A stretch of DNA of 64,000 nt from Polytrichum commune. Its lineage: Eukaryota; Streptophyta; Polytrichopsida; Polytrichales; Polytrichaceae. Below, in pieces: positions 48,392 through 59,896 of the stretch. Every line of letters starts with the position of its first letter. Within the stretch, counting starts at the first letter, position 1. The stretch lies in the NCBI GenBank assembly GCA_950295325.1, contig OX485804.1, positions 22,444,001 to 22,508,000 on the forward strand, read 5' to 3'. A program made the translations under genes and the position numbers. Below the pieces are notes generated by a model. It was not told the origin of the DNA, searched no databases, and was given only the letters and a program-made list of their open reading frames with translations.

Positions 48392-49159
48392 CATCCGAAT
48401 GAGAAAGCAAACAAGCATGGTTGGCTAAGTAAAGTTTATGATAAGCTTAAATATTTACGTATATAGAGATGGGAGGGGTTTGAGTTACATGTCAAAGGAT
48501 AGCCCACTACCTAGATGCAACTTGTTCCACTAAGGTATACGGGTGTTATTTGGTTCTTTTTCTTTAGTGGATACATCTATACTTGGTTGATGTGCGGTTA
48601 GATGAGGATTAAAGAACAAACACCGTAAAGACAAATGCTTAAAAGAGGTTGGACTATTCCAACTTTTATTGATTGCTCCGCACTCAAAGTTCACACAAAT
48701 TGGGTGCACTAGATATGCGGTTAAGGTGTCAACAAATATGCACTTCCAATGACCATGAACAACTCATAAAATCTAATTGTCAATCTAGTTTTTCTTGATG
48801 TTTCATCTATAGTTGCTAATGCAACACAAATTTGGGAATGCAAAGATGATCAACATAAGATTCCAAACAAGAAAAGAAAACTTATTGAATGACACCCAAA
48901 TATCTCAAGTGAATGATGCCCACAAATAAGATTCAGGATTGCCAAATCGAGCTTCCATTATAAATTGACTAAGGTAGATAGGTCTTTATATTGTCATTTT
49001 TCTTTTTTACTAGCCCACTTCTCCTAGGATATGAAACACACGATTAACACATGATGATTAGCAACGCCAAATTGAGGCCCTTGCCACTTTCCCCATAAGT
49101 TTGTGGATGTCAATGAATATCTTATTCATTATCAAGATGAAAATTCTCGTCCTCGTTAA

Positions 49160-49330
49160 ATGGTCATATATATCTCCCCAATTATGTAAACTATTGAACT
49201 TCAAATGGTTATAATTTTTTGAGCATGCAATCCAATCTTCTTCAAACACGTATTTTTATTGGGTGTCCGTTCTTGGAGCCACACTAAATCACATGCCCTC
49301 AAATATATATAAGTGTCCAATAAAGCTCAG
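49160..49330 (+). repeat. Dispersed repeat family M, copy
   Basis: CTCCCCAATTATGTAAACTA, GAGCATGCAATCCAATCTTC, GGTGTCCGTTCTTGGAGCC and ATATAAGTGTCCAATAAAGC in order. Confidence 0.55.
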
Positions 49331-50489
49331 CAACCAAACTAAGGTAGCAACACCTTAAGCCAAGGAGTTAAGGTATTTGGCATACATGTAGTATCTATTT
49401 GAACCGCCAAAAACTATTCCCATGTAGAAAGGGAGAAAAAAAGGCCGGGTACACTGCAAGTGATTTTCCCCCAATATCAAAATAAATCGAATTCTTTGGA
49501 TGTGAAAGTTGCGTTGTCACCCCAAAACCGTTAAGGGAGCCTTGGTATTGACATGATGAACATTCCCATAATCAATATGTACGTATTGGGCAAGATTTCA
49601 GTGTGTGTTGGCTTTGGGTGGGGTGTTGGTATTATCACCCTCTACATTACTTTGTGGGTTTCACGAGGTGCATCTACTTATAGAGTTGTTAACAAACTTG
49701 GGTCAAGTTAGGTGTAAGGTCGAGGCATCTATAGTTGACTAGGTCCATTCAACCACACATTACTGTCATGTAATGCCGACATGGATGCATGCCATCTATA
49801 TTTTTTAGGCGAATAAAAGTGAAGGTCTACGTGGTGGCAACTTGCGAATGATTACTCCCAGTAGAGTTGTGGCAACTGTCGTAGCCAATCATTAACCATT
49901 TAGGTGAGTGGTCATGGGTTAACTTACAGATCAACTGCATCTTACCCTAAACTACGCTGCTTTGAAATTCATAACAATTTTCACATTTTCCTTAGAATTT
50001 ACTTCTCGATGCAAAAAGAAAGAAAGAAAAAACAATTCCCCACTATTACTCCTCCTCAACGGATGCAAGCTCTCTTTATTTTATTGGTGCTCATTTCCAT
50101 GGAGCCATTTAAAAGGCCGCCACTTCCCTCTTGCATATGGGCACGCACGCACGCAAATGTAGAAAGGAAAAGGAGTGAAAAGGGTAGGCCCCATGCATCT
50201 AATTTCATTTCTCAAAGCTGGCAGCACGACAAAGGCCTTGAAGGAGTTAAAACGAGCCCCCTTCAATAATGGGGCCGAATCATTGCCAGTCCCGCTCCCA
50301 TTGCGTGTGTGTTTCTTTCATTATTGCCCCTTCCCTTCCTTTCCTCCTCCAAGCTGGTACGACGATCCATGTATTGGCCCCTCAAACCGCCGTGGGTTTT
50401 AATTCCTCAATTTGGAGTTGCTTGGTGACAATCATGGGAGCCATGCAATGGAGGAGCCCCACCGCTCGCTACTTATGCTTTAGACAATA

Positions 50490-51005
50490 ACTTGTCAAAG
50501 TCCCCTCCAAGACTTTGGCCAAATTACCAACATTTCTAGAGGACTTTGGAGAATATACCTCAAATCAATGAAGAAGAAACCAAAAAGATGTCAACATGGA
50601 ACCGGTCGGAATTCAAAACACGAGGATCTCGACCCGATGATGCCCGAAAACCTCCCCCCGGACACCGGAGTGATGCAAACTTCATCCAACTATGAGCACA
50701 TTCATCTCAAACTCGACCCACCGCTAGTTACACTTGAGAAGTAACCGGTCAACGTCCCTCCAAGACTTTGGCCAAATTGCTAACATTTTTTAACTAGAGG
50801 AGTCTTGAGAGTATACCTCAAATCAATGAAGAAGAAACCAAAAAGATGTCAACATGGAACCGGTCGGAATTCAAAACAAAACACGAGGATCTCGACCGAT
50901 CATGCTCAAAAACCTCCCCCCCCCCCCCCCCGACACCGGAGTGATGCAAACCTCATCCAACTATGAGCACATTCATCTCAATTTCGACGACTATTAAGCT
51001 CTTTC
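50490..51005 (-). repeat. Tandem pair of family L repeats (reverse)
   Basis: Two L-derived units of about 255-270 bp lie head to tail. CCTCCAAGACTTTGGCCAAA occurs at 50504 and about 253 bp later, and GTGATGCAAAC recurs at 50672 and 50941. Identity between the units is high, including GAAGAAGAAACCAAAAAGAT. The second unit carries a C16 run (50916-50931) where the first has only CCCCCC. Confidence 0.85.
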
Positions 51006-51603
51006 GGGCAATTGGGTAAATTCCATCCATGACAAACACGATTGGCTTTCATTTCCTTTTCTTTTTATCTTTTTTTGGGCAACGAATTCTTTCTTTAAAA
51101 AAAGGGAACAATTGTGGAGGGTGGCCATTGGAGTGGGAAACCTTGGGTCACGGCGTTCATTGCGGCCTTGCCTTGCCCAATGATGCTTGGGGTGGGGAAT
51201 CTACCTTACTACACTTGTATGATCGATCTACGTGGTGACCAAGGGGTCCCGACTCCCAAAGGGGCTATCAAAGGGGTGTTTATATAAGCACCGTAGTCGT
51301 GTAGTGTGGAGACCGATGATTCAATGATTGCGTGATTGATGAGCCCAGAGCCCAGAGCCTTCCATGTGGATTGATCCCAACTATTGACAAAGCAAGGGAC
51401 CTAGTGTGGATGGTACCTACTTACTATTGGGCCGGGCTATTTGTCAACAACTCCTCCTTATTGGGTCGGCACATGTACGGGGGAAGAAATTGTTAAATAA
51501 ACCCGTGCACCAATAGGAAGGAAGAGAGGATTTTTAGGACACCGGTTTTGACATTAGGAGGACATCAATGGTCAAGCATGATATGCACGACACCAACTAG
51601 AAA

Positions 51604-51951
51604 CTATACCAAAAAGTCTTATTATTGTGGGCCGCAGTAGTTTTCTACAGCCCATGCTAATTTTCTTCATGAGAATCGATGCATGCCACGTAAATTAGAA
51701 CGAAAATTTTTCCAGAAGAAAATTAGTGTGAGCCACAAAAAGGATTGCGTTTCTAGAAAATTAATGTGGGTGATTATTTTATTTTGTGCTACTTTTGTTC
51801 TATAACCTATGTCCAATGTGTTGGTTGGAAGTGTTCATGAAGATTTGGGGGGAAACTCGGGGTCTTGGACCCACATTAATTCCACCTTGAGTAGAAAATT
51901 AGTGTGGCCCATGCTAATATTCCACCTCACTAATAGGACTATCTAGTGTAA
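51604..51951. mobile_element. MITE-like element (family H, copy 3)
   Basis: The right end inverts to ATTACACTAGATAGTCCTAT; the left is CTATACCAAAAAGTCTTAT. Contains GTGTGGCCC and TTGGACCCACATTAATTCC segments shared with 40929-41215 in inverse order. Confidence 0.55.
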
Positions 51952-52189
51952 TGTTTAGGTAACTCTAGACATTTTGGCCAATTCCGGACAAACTCGGTGG
52001 TTGATATCATCCTCTGAATCCCCTGAGTATTGTGACTTCTTTCCACAACTTTGTTGTTGTGTGTCATATGTGGCTTCTATTTGGGCTTTTATTTTTTCAT
52101 CCTTCATTTATGACCATATAGTTGTGTGTGTTGCATTATGTTCTTGTTTGTTATCACACAACACATGCATAATTCCAGACTTATCCAAA

Positions 52190-53060
52190 GTTTTGAAATA
52201 CCCTAATGGTAGTTTAGATGCCTAAGAGGTCTCAAAGTGTTATGCTTATTAATTGCCATTATGCCCAGGGGTGGATTCTTCAAGCCACATATAAACTGAC
52301 ATGAGTGCAATAAGGGGTATTATTCAAGGGGTTAGCGTTCATAGTATACATAAGGGAGAGGTATTGGTTTTCTCCAGTGTGAGAAAACAATTTAAAAGGG
52401 CTATTAAGAATCTGGAAGGGGGCCCTAAGGTTTAGAGAAAAAAACGACAATAGATGTGTTAGTTTCATCCAAGCTACGTTTTCATCCATTATTGGCATAT
52501 GGCGATGATTCCCAATGACATGTATATGCAATAACATCCTATATATTTCATGCTTTATATTTCTTTTGGTGTAGTGGAGGCATTTTTTACATCAAACTAA
52601 AAAGATAGTACAAATACACGATTCCATTCTCTAGCCTACCATTAGTATGTATATATTTTTTTTCACTATAATTGCATGGTCACCCACCCACATCACTTAG
52701 GTTTCCAATGAAGAATCCACCCACCAAGCCAATATGATACTATTCATCATTATAAGTAACTTATTGAGTGAATAAGTATCTACATTATGACATTTAGCAT
52801 AGCACATTGGGATGCTTGAGATGATAGTTTTGTGTTTTAGTATGCACGGGGAAGATATTATTGAGCACACTAACGGCAAGTGACATGTGTTCACATTTTA
52901 GTATGTAAGAGGAAGATGTCATTAAGAATACTAATCGCAAGTGTCATTTGTGCACACTTTAGTCAACTTGTAGACCATTGTGTGACATAAGTATACACCT
53001 CATGACACTATTGAACATACAATTACACATGTGACACTAAATGCCATAAATGGCGTAGTA
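52190..53060 (+). repeat. Dispersed repeat family J, copy 3, interrupted by a hAT-like MITE
   Basis: J runs from TAGTTTAGATGCCTAAGAGG to TTAATTGCCATTATG at 52263 and resumes with CCAATATGATACTATTCATC. Without the insert it matches J copies 1 and 2 through ACACTAAATGCCATAAA. Confidence 0.65.
52264..52728. mobile_element. hAT-like MITE (family K) inside repeat J, 8-bp duplication
   Basis: CCATTATG (52256-52263) and CCAATATG (52729-52736) flank 465 bp. Left CCCAGGGGTGGATTCTTCA and right TGAAGAATCCACCCACC are inverse over the inner 13 bp. An 8-bp duplication and a CAGGGGTGG-type end are characteristic of hAT elements. J copies 1 and 2 show the empty site. Confidence 0.75.
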
Positions 53061-53426
53061 GGAAGTGGGGGTCTTTTTGACAAGGGCCCTTGACCCAAAA
53101 AAAAAACTTTTGTGACGTGCCAGTAGTATGAGTGTGGGGCACAAAAGACACTTTTCATTTGACAAGGGCGATCATTAAAACACAATTCCATTTACATGAG
53201 ACATCAGTTGACGGGGTCATGTCATAATGACGGCTTGTGTCCAATGGGGAGTGTGTTCTAGGCCCAACAATCTCAGCAATGTGTCCATGGGCATGCAAAC
53301 AAGAATAAATAATATTTAGTGATTTTCTTCCATCAATGGGAGGTGTGGTATGTCCTTATTATGCAAAAGGTCCATGTAGATCTTATCATCTTGAAGATTT
53401 AATGTCATAAAGACACCCTCTTCCTA

Positions 53427-53802
53427 CTACACTAAATATTGTATTTAGTGTCATATTGTATTTCATTTCAATGTAGTAACTATTGTAATGGCACTTCTTA
53501 TGAATAAGTCTGCAAGTATTGTCATCCCAACTTACTTTGATTGTAACAAAGGTTGGCTTATTTTGCATCCCAACATTTAATGTAAGTAATAAGTTATCAT
53601 GGATGATTGAAGTTTGATGACAAATTACCTAGTATGTGACAAAAATTGCAACATTGTAAATCTATAATGCCCAAAAAAATTCTATGAGGAATGACAATTG
53701 TTAGGGTTACATTTAGTATCGGTGACACTACACAAGCGGTTTACATTTATTATTGAGCAAGACAAATAGAATTGGTGACACTAAGTACAATATTGAGTGT
53801 AG
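53427..53802. mobile_element. Stowaway-like MITE (family I, copy 4)
   Basis: Left CTACACTAAATATTGTATTT preceded by TA. The right end inverts to CTACACTCAATATTGTACTT and is followed by TG, one base from TA. Ends match the element at 60557-60782. Confidence 0.65.
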
Positions 53803-53825
53803 TGATGTGTAATTGGTTGACATAA

Positions 53826-55312
53826 GTGGCATCATTAAGTGTAAGCACGGAAGTGTTCTTGGCCATGCTTCTAGTCATATACCTTGGCCAAGTAATTTTT
53901 GCCAAACGTATAAAGCTCAACCCTGCCAAGGTAGAGGTTGTTCAAAAGGTTTTATGTACATGCCAATGTGGAATGCCTATAGTTTTTCTTCAGCCTTGCA
54001 AACCACTACAGACATTTAATCAAAGGTTTTGTTACATAAGCATAACAATGAGCACATACCTTTTGCTGGGTGGGCCACATAGTTGTAGGAGTAAAAGCAT
54101 AACATCTTGCAAATTTTTACACTCCATGCTACAATGTTAGCTTGATGATGTAGGAAGTCCCTTATTATGTTGAGTAATGTTATGAGCATGTCTCATGTAT
54201 ATCAAACTTCTTTGGATTCAGGAAGCTTATAGACGGACTTGCATTGAACAAGCTACACTAGAAGCATTGGAATTTGGCCCTTTGTTCTAGTCCCACTTTA
54301 TTCATCATCTTAATCCCTCCTTCCTTGTACAACTAGATGCCTCACGTGAAGCTCATATGATGCCATTATAGTCGTTCTCAAATTTTGTTGACCATTCTAA
54401 ACTCAATGGTCGTCTATGCCTTTGACATGCTTTTCAAAGCAAAGAAAAATATGCTATGATTAATAAAGAAGGATTGGCCTTCATGTTTGTTGTGGAGCAT
54501 TTTGGGCACTCCATTCATGGTTCTCATTTTGTGGTTAGAATTGACCGTATTCCATTGAAGGCCTTAAAAACATCATGTGACCCTAATAGTCATCTTGTCC
54601 AATGGGCTTTCATCCCCATTGAGCTATATTTTTGAGATGCTATACAAACTTATCACAAATGTTGATGCATTAACTTGCACAAAAATCATAAATCTTGAAC
54701 TATACTCCAAATATGATACCCTTTAGTCATTATGCATTCAATGTGATTAATGGGCATAAATTTGTTATTGATTCCACAAATTTCTTAAGAAAATCGGTAG
54801 AAATATAGCCCCTTTTGTCCAAAGATTGTGAAGGAAGTGTGCAACTACTCTTTGGTGGAATCACAATGCAACACTCTTGTCCAATTGAATAACTAGTTGA
54901 CATCGGTCCAATGTTTTGTAAGATGTTGATGGATGTTGTAGCATTATAAATGAACATCAAACACATTACAACTAGCCTATATCACCCATGATGCAATGAT
55001 CTAACAAAGTGTGTTAACAAAGGTCTGTGCTTCTTGCATAAGAAAAATGGCTTGTATGAAAATTAATGGCACAAGATGCTACACTAGATCTTGTTTGCTT
55101 ACTAGGCAAGCATGCACTCCAACACCACTTACTCCTCATTTGAGCTATGCTTTGGTAGGAAACCTCCCTTGCCGATCTACATGGTTCAATTGTGAGGCAA
55201 AGTGGCAACACCAATTTCGTTTGAGCAACACTTGACCTCGTTTGACAAGATGCGGCATCACATCATGAAGAATGCTCATGAATTCAAATGGCACAAGCAA
55301 TACAAAGCTTGA
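53826..55312 (+). pseudogene. Decayed Ty3/gypsy LTR-retrotransposon pol (RT end, RNase H, integrase C-term)
   Basis: Segments in pol order lie on the + strand, broken by stops and frameshifts. At 53826-53945 a YLGQ...LNPAKVEVVQK stretch matches the Ty3/gypsy RT end (YLGHxxxxxGIxxDPxKVxxI). At 53998-54036 ANHYRHLIKGFVT matches YYRRFIxxF. At 54315-54356 PSFLVQLDASREA matches the RNase H start. At 54435-54611 KEKYAMINKEGLAF through HFVVRIDRIPLKAL to SHLVQWAF matches the later RNase H. At 55133-55192 SSFELCFGRKPPLPIYMVQL matches the integrase C-terminal region. No LTRs were identified. Not functional. Confidence 0.75.
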
Positions 55313-55330
55313 TGACCACCCAACGACCAC

Positions 55331-57845
55331 AAGTTGTTTCCACCCAAATGACTATCACCAAGCTTAATTTTTGCTAGGAAGAGATTGGGCGCATTATTGA
55401 AGAACATTGTAATCAATCTCTTCTCAATCCATTAAACCATACGCCATTATTCTAGATGAGGTGCATGGGGTTAAGGTTCAGTTACACCTGCAGGTGGGTA
55501 AAAACGTAGACAAACATCGAATAGCCCCATGGTTTAAATTTTTTCAAATCCAAATGGACCCTTGATTTGAAGTCAAATTTCAATTTAGTTTAGTGGGACC
55601 CAATTGAATTGGATTGACAACATACTTAGGATAGGCATGGTCTTACGACACCTCAAGGTGGGTGTTATGAACCAAGATCCATATTCCAGTGCAATGTCTG
55701 AACGAGCGATTGACCCTAAGAAACTTATGGTGGTGGGCATGCTCTCAACCTGGTGGATTATGCTACACTAAATGCACAAAATGTATTTAGAATTCAGTGG
55801 GAAGGCTTCTCAAATCTTTAGTAAGAGTCAAGTAACTCCACTCCCAATTTCTTGGGTAGTGAACACCTCTTAACAACATATCTTAAAACATATCTTAAAA
55901 CTTTAGATTAATATCATTGGAATGATGTCACTCGACTTGACCAAGCATGATAATTTTGTACAGATGAATTCATGCTATAACCAAGATGGTCCACAATATT
56001 TTCACATAGGTAGTCAACAATACAAATCATCCTATTCTATACCTATGGTATCATTGTGGCCAATCATTTTTGCTAGTGGGTGTAATAAGGTGAGACTCAG
56101 AGAGGCTCAGACAGGCTTTTGGGAATGAATATGGAGTACCGAGCCGCATATGTAGCAGGTTGTCCACCATGATTTGGCAACTTGAGATACTATTTGATTG
56201 AGCTCAAGAAATTAAAACACCATCACAAATCAATGAAGAGGGAGGGAGAACAGGCTGCTAGTGACATAAACTGGTTGAAGTTCAGGACTTCAGGAAAATT
56301 ACGGATGATTTAAGAGGAACTATTTAGTTTAGAATATAAGCGTATCTCAAATTGATACACCCTAAACTCCACAATATCAACTTCCATAATGTCACTAACT
56401 CTTGAATATCCTGAAACCCTAAGGAGTAGATTTTCTCAATTCAAACCTCACTCCTTATTGTCACATTTCTTTCCCTTATATCACGGGTTATGTTGTTAAT
56501 GCATACCACCAAAGAAGTCAACCCACACCCTCGCATTGTGCCACGCGTCTTGCATTGCTCCATGTGTTTGCACTTTTCAAATTGGATCGATATTTTGAGG
56601 GGTTTGGTGGTCACTGGTGTGTTGGGGGTTTTGGTGATGCGAAGGAGGGTTTAAGGTTTTGTAGTTTAGAGGTAGTTGGTGAGGAAGCTTGGATTGATCA
56701 AGTTTAGGAAGAATTTGTCGCTCAATACTCCTCCCAAAATACTTGCAAGATTCCAACAACATGTGTTAAATTCTTTTTACAACTGTAGGAGTCAAATGTG
56801 ATTTTAAATATGCAAAACAATTGATCGTGGGGAGTTCGGTGAAGAGAAGTTGTGTTCTACCATGGAGCTGGTGGCACAAAGTGCTCAATTGCCAGGGACT
56901 CCGATGTACGAAGTTGGCAAGCGTGGGAAGCAAAACCTCAATATATCATTGATTGATTCGTCAAAGAGCTTTGAGATAGTGGGAGCAAGAACTTGGCAAT
57001 TTGTGAAACTATGAATTTCAATCTCCACACAAACCTCCTACACATTCAAGGGGTTGCACACCATTTTTCCACTTCAAGGGTTTAGCATTCAAGCAAGTCT
57101 AGATTCTAACACCAACAAAGATTTGAAGTTATTCCTCAAATACAAAACACCTAGGTGTAGAATCCTTGTTAAAGAAACTTGAAAATCAGCTTTGGTTCAA
57201 CGTCCATCATGGAAAATGACTTATATTCTAGTGTGATATTCTAGTGATATTCTAGTGATGGGATTCATGAGGTGAGAGTTTGAGGTGGCAACTGTGTTGG
57301 GCATGATTTTAGGGTTTAGCATATGTTCATGAAGAGATAATCATCATTATCATTATCCACAATGATCTAAACTTGCTTCTTCAAATTTGCCACATTCCCT
57401 ACCATGTGGAATGTGGCAAGTTGTGTTGATTGCGTCCTTACGGCATTCTCTATCTTGTATTCTCATCTCATTTGAGAGGATCAATTCCAATACATCGCCA
57501 AGTGATCTGCATCACCTGATATCATTCGTCGCGCAAACGAGACAAATTTTCCGTACACATTGGATTCCATCCACGCTCACTGCAATCAAACCGTTGGCCA
57601 ATCACCTCTCATTCATGACGCATGTACATCTTGTTTCTTCAAATCTTGAGAGTGAAACCTTTAAGCACCTAACATGACCAATAGTGAGCGCCGATTACAA
57701 CAATACAACGCTGCATTTTGTGTTATTCCATGATGTCACATGCTACACTAATTTTCTGTCATCACACATCCATATCAGCACCACAAAAACTCCATAATAT
57801 CACGTGCACTTTGGTTCCAGAGGTGTGACACTACGGAGTTTATAG
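55331..57845. other. Intergenic DNA, no gene identified
   Basis: May contain the 3' part of the Ty3/gypsy relic, but no LTR or tract was recognised. A partial reverse L copy lies at about 56255-56340 (ACTGGTTGAAGTTCAGGACT). A duplicated TATTCTAGTG sits at about 57230-57257. Confidence 0.4.
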
Positions 57846-57849
57846 TGTA

Positions 57850-57960
57850 AAGGAAATCCGAAAGAAGTGAACATGTAACCGGTTGGACTTGGAAACACTA
57901 GGGTTTCGACTGGTTATGCCCCAAAACCTCCCCGGACATTGTCACATATCCAGCTGTAGC
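57850..57960 (-). repeat. Dispersed repeat family L, partial copy (reverse)
   Basis: ACATGTAACCGGTTGGACTT, GGAAACACTAGGGTTTCGAC and CAAAACCTCCCCGGACATTG are the reverse of the L 5' third. Confidence 0.6.
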
Positions 57961-58320
57961 ATGGATTTGTGAGCTCCATGTGTCCATGTCGAGTTTCGGG
58001 TTCACAATATTTTTATCTCTTGACGGTGCTCCTCTGTTCACTCCTCAATTGCGATGATGAATAATTGGAGATGAAATGGCCACTGCTAATAATAAGTTAA
58101 TGCCTTGCTAAGTCAGGTGGTCAAACAACAGAGGAAAATGCTCTATATATGTAAACTATGTGATAGCGGTGACTTCGTCCTCGCCGAATTTGAGAAATCT
58201 AGAACAGGATGAAGAATCCAAGGTCTTGGGAATCTGGATGAATTTTCCATTGAAATGTGCATGGCATCCGTTTGCTTTCTATATATGTACAAATCACTTT
58301 GCTAATAATCAGAACCCTCA

Positions 58321-59195
58321 GGGCCACTTCACACACGAGACTGAGGGCCGGTTTACACTACGGTGGAGAAGGCCTCCGGTCGGTCAAGAATGCTTGGCCA
58401 AGACATGGTTATATGAGGCAAATGGTGGATGTGCCAAAGAAGAATTAGAGGCAATAAAATATTGTTATTGAGTTGGGCTTCTCCGGCCTCTTGAGGCCGG
58501 ACAAGAAACTCCTCCTCCGGAGAAGCCCAACTCCAAAAAGTGTTGCCATGTAGGCGGCCATGTCATTTTATCATCCATGAGAAAAGTTCACCACCATTGT
58601 TTTCTTCACCTAGTGTAAACACCCACAGTCAAGAGTTGCATTTTCGACCAATCACAATTGAGAAACGCCCTTCTTTTCATGACCGGTGGACTTCTCCACC
58701 GTAGTGTAAACCGGCCCTGAGAGCCCGTGACCCTTACACTTCAAGCACTCTCATTGGTGGAAAGGCGGGGCCGGTCCAAGTTCGCTTCACACTATGATTG
58801 AGGGACCAACGGAGTATGTGAATGCGAGATGGATGTAAAGTCTACACGGATTCCTATATGGCATCAAATGAATCATGTTTCATGGTTACTTGGATTATTT
58901 TTCAAAAACTATCTCTTGGAGGTAGGTCTAATCCAAAACCGGGAGACCATGGCACTCCGAACGTTCACAACCGTTGATTTATTTTATTTTATCATGTGTG
59001 AGGACGTGCATGAATAGAATTTCATTGAAATGGCATTTGGTTGAGGGCCCCGTCACATATGGCTTCACACTACACTTGAGGACCTGTGACCACACTACAT
59101 GGTCTTGGAGGTGTGTTGGGACAACCTTTGGACACTTTCTTTTGGGCTCTCACAATTTCATGGTCACGGCTCTTGGCTCATGTGTGTAGTGGCCC
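58321..59195 (+). mobile_element. Family A MITE, TCA duplication, split by family D
   Basis: TCA at 58318-58320 and 59196-59198. Ends GGGCCACTTCACACACGAG and, inverted, GGGCCACTACACACATGAG. Without the 373-bp D insert and its duplication it is about 499 bp. The 62-codon frame (58829-59017) is open. Confidence 0.9.
58345..58717. mobile_element. Family D Harbinger-like MITE nested in family A, TGA duplication
   Basis: The terminal inverted repeat is perfect for 27 bp, starting GGGCCGGTTTACACTACGGT. TGA at 58342-58344 and 58718-58720. Removing one TGA and the element restores the A junction GAGACTGAGAGCCCGTGAC. A strong internal hairpin (58470-58532) pairs GTTGGGCTTCTCCGG with its inverse. Confidence 0.93.
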
Positions 59196-59224
59196 TCAGT
59201 TCACCTCCGTCAATGAACATGAGA

Positions 59225-59440
59225 ACCAACTGCTAGTTACATATGAACCAATTGAGTTTGAAAAATAACCAACTAAGGTTAAGAACTTCAGGAAAATTCT
59301 TGCTCCTTTTTAGAGGAATATATAGATTATACCTCAAATTAATAAAGAAAAACTAGAAGATCACAACATGTAACCGGTTAGACTTGGAAACAATAGGATC
59401 TTGATATACTCAACAATCTCCCCGGACGCTCACATGTGTA
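59225..59440 (-). repeat. Dispersed repeat family L, copy (reverse)
   Basis: GCTAGTTACATATGAACCAA, AACTTCAGGAAAATTCTTGC, ACATGTAACCGGTTAGACTT and AATCTCCCCGGACGC are L in reverse, nearly full length. Confidence 0.6.
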
Positions 59441-59483
59441 ACTAACGGTTTAGCCACACCAGAAGTTGATTGTCCATGGTATT

Positions 59484-59896
59484 CCCGGGGAGGGCACTCC
59501 ATTGTCAAGTTGAAAACCATGTGCAACGGAAGTTTGCTACCCCTATATTATATGCCATAGATAATTTTAAAAATTATGATATTTTTTCTATATATAAATA
59601 TCCATTGATAATATCTTTTGTATATATTTTTTGAAATTTTTAGTCATCTCCATTTTTTCTAGTAATTTTTTTAGATCAATTCTGCGTCATTCTAGTTAGA
59701 AACGGTATGTTTTCTAGAAAAAACAAATTATCAATTTTGGTTATCAATTTTTACTATGTAATAGATACCATGTATATGTACTCATGAATTTTTTTGGATA
59801 AAAGTTTGACCCATTTTGTTGATGCTTTTTAGAAAAAGTAGATTTTTTTTCCGTTGCACATGGTTTTCAACTTGACAATGGAGTGCCCTTCCCAGG
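59484..59896. mobile_element. hAT-like MITE (family P) with perfect 8-bp duplication
   Basis: ATGGTATT at 59476-59483 and 59897-59904. Terminal inverted repeats of 48 bp differ at two positions. They begin CCCGGGGAGGGCACTCC and CCTGGGAAGGGCACTCC and share ATTGTCAAGTTGAAAACCAT. The centre is very AT-rich and non-coding. The near-identical ends suggest a fairly recent insertion. Confidence 0.9.
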
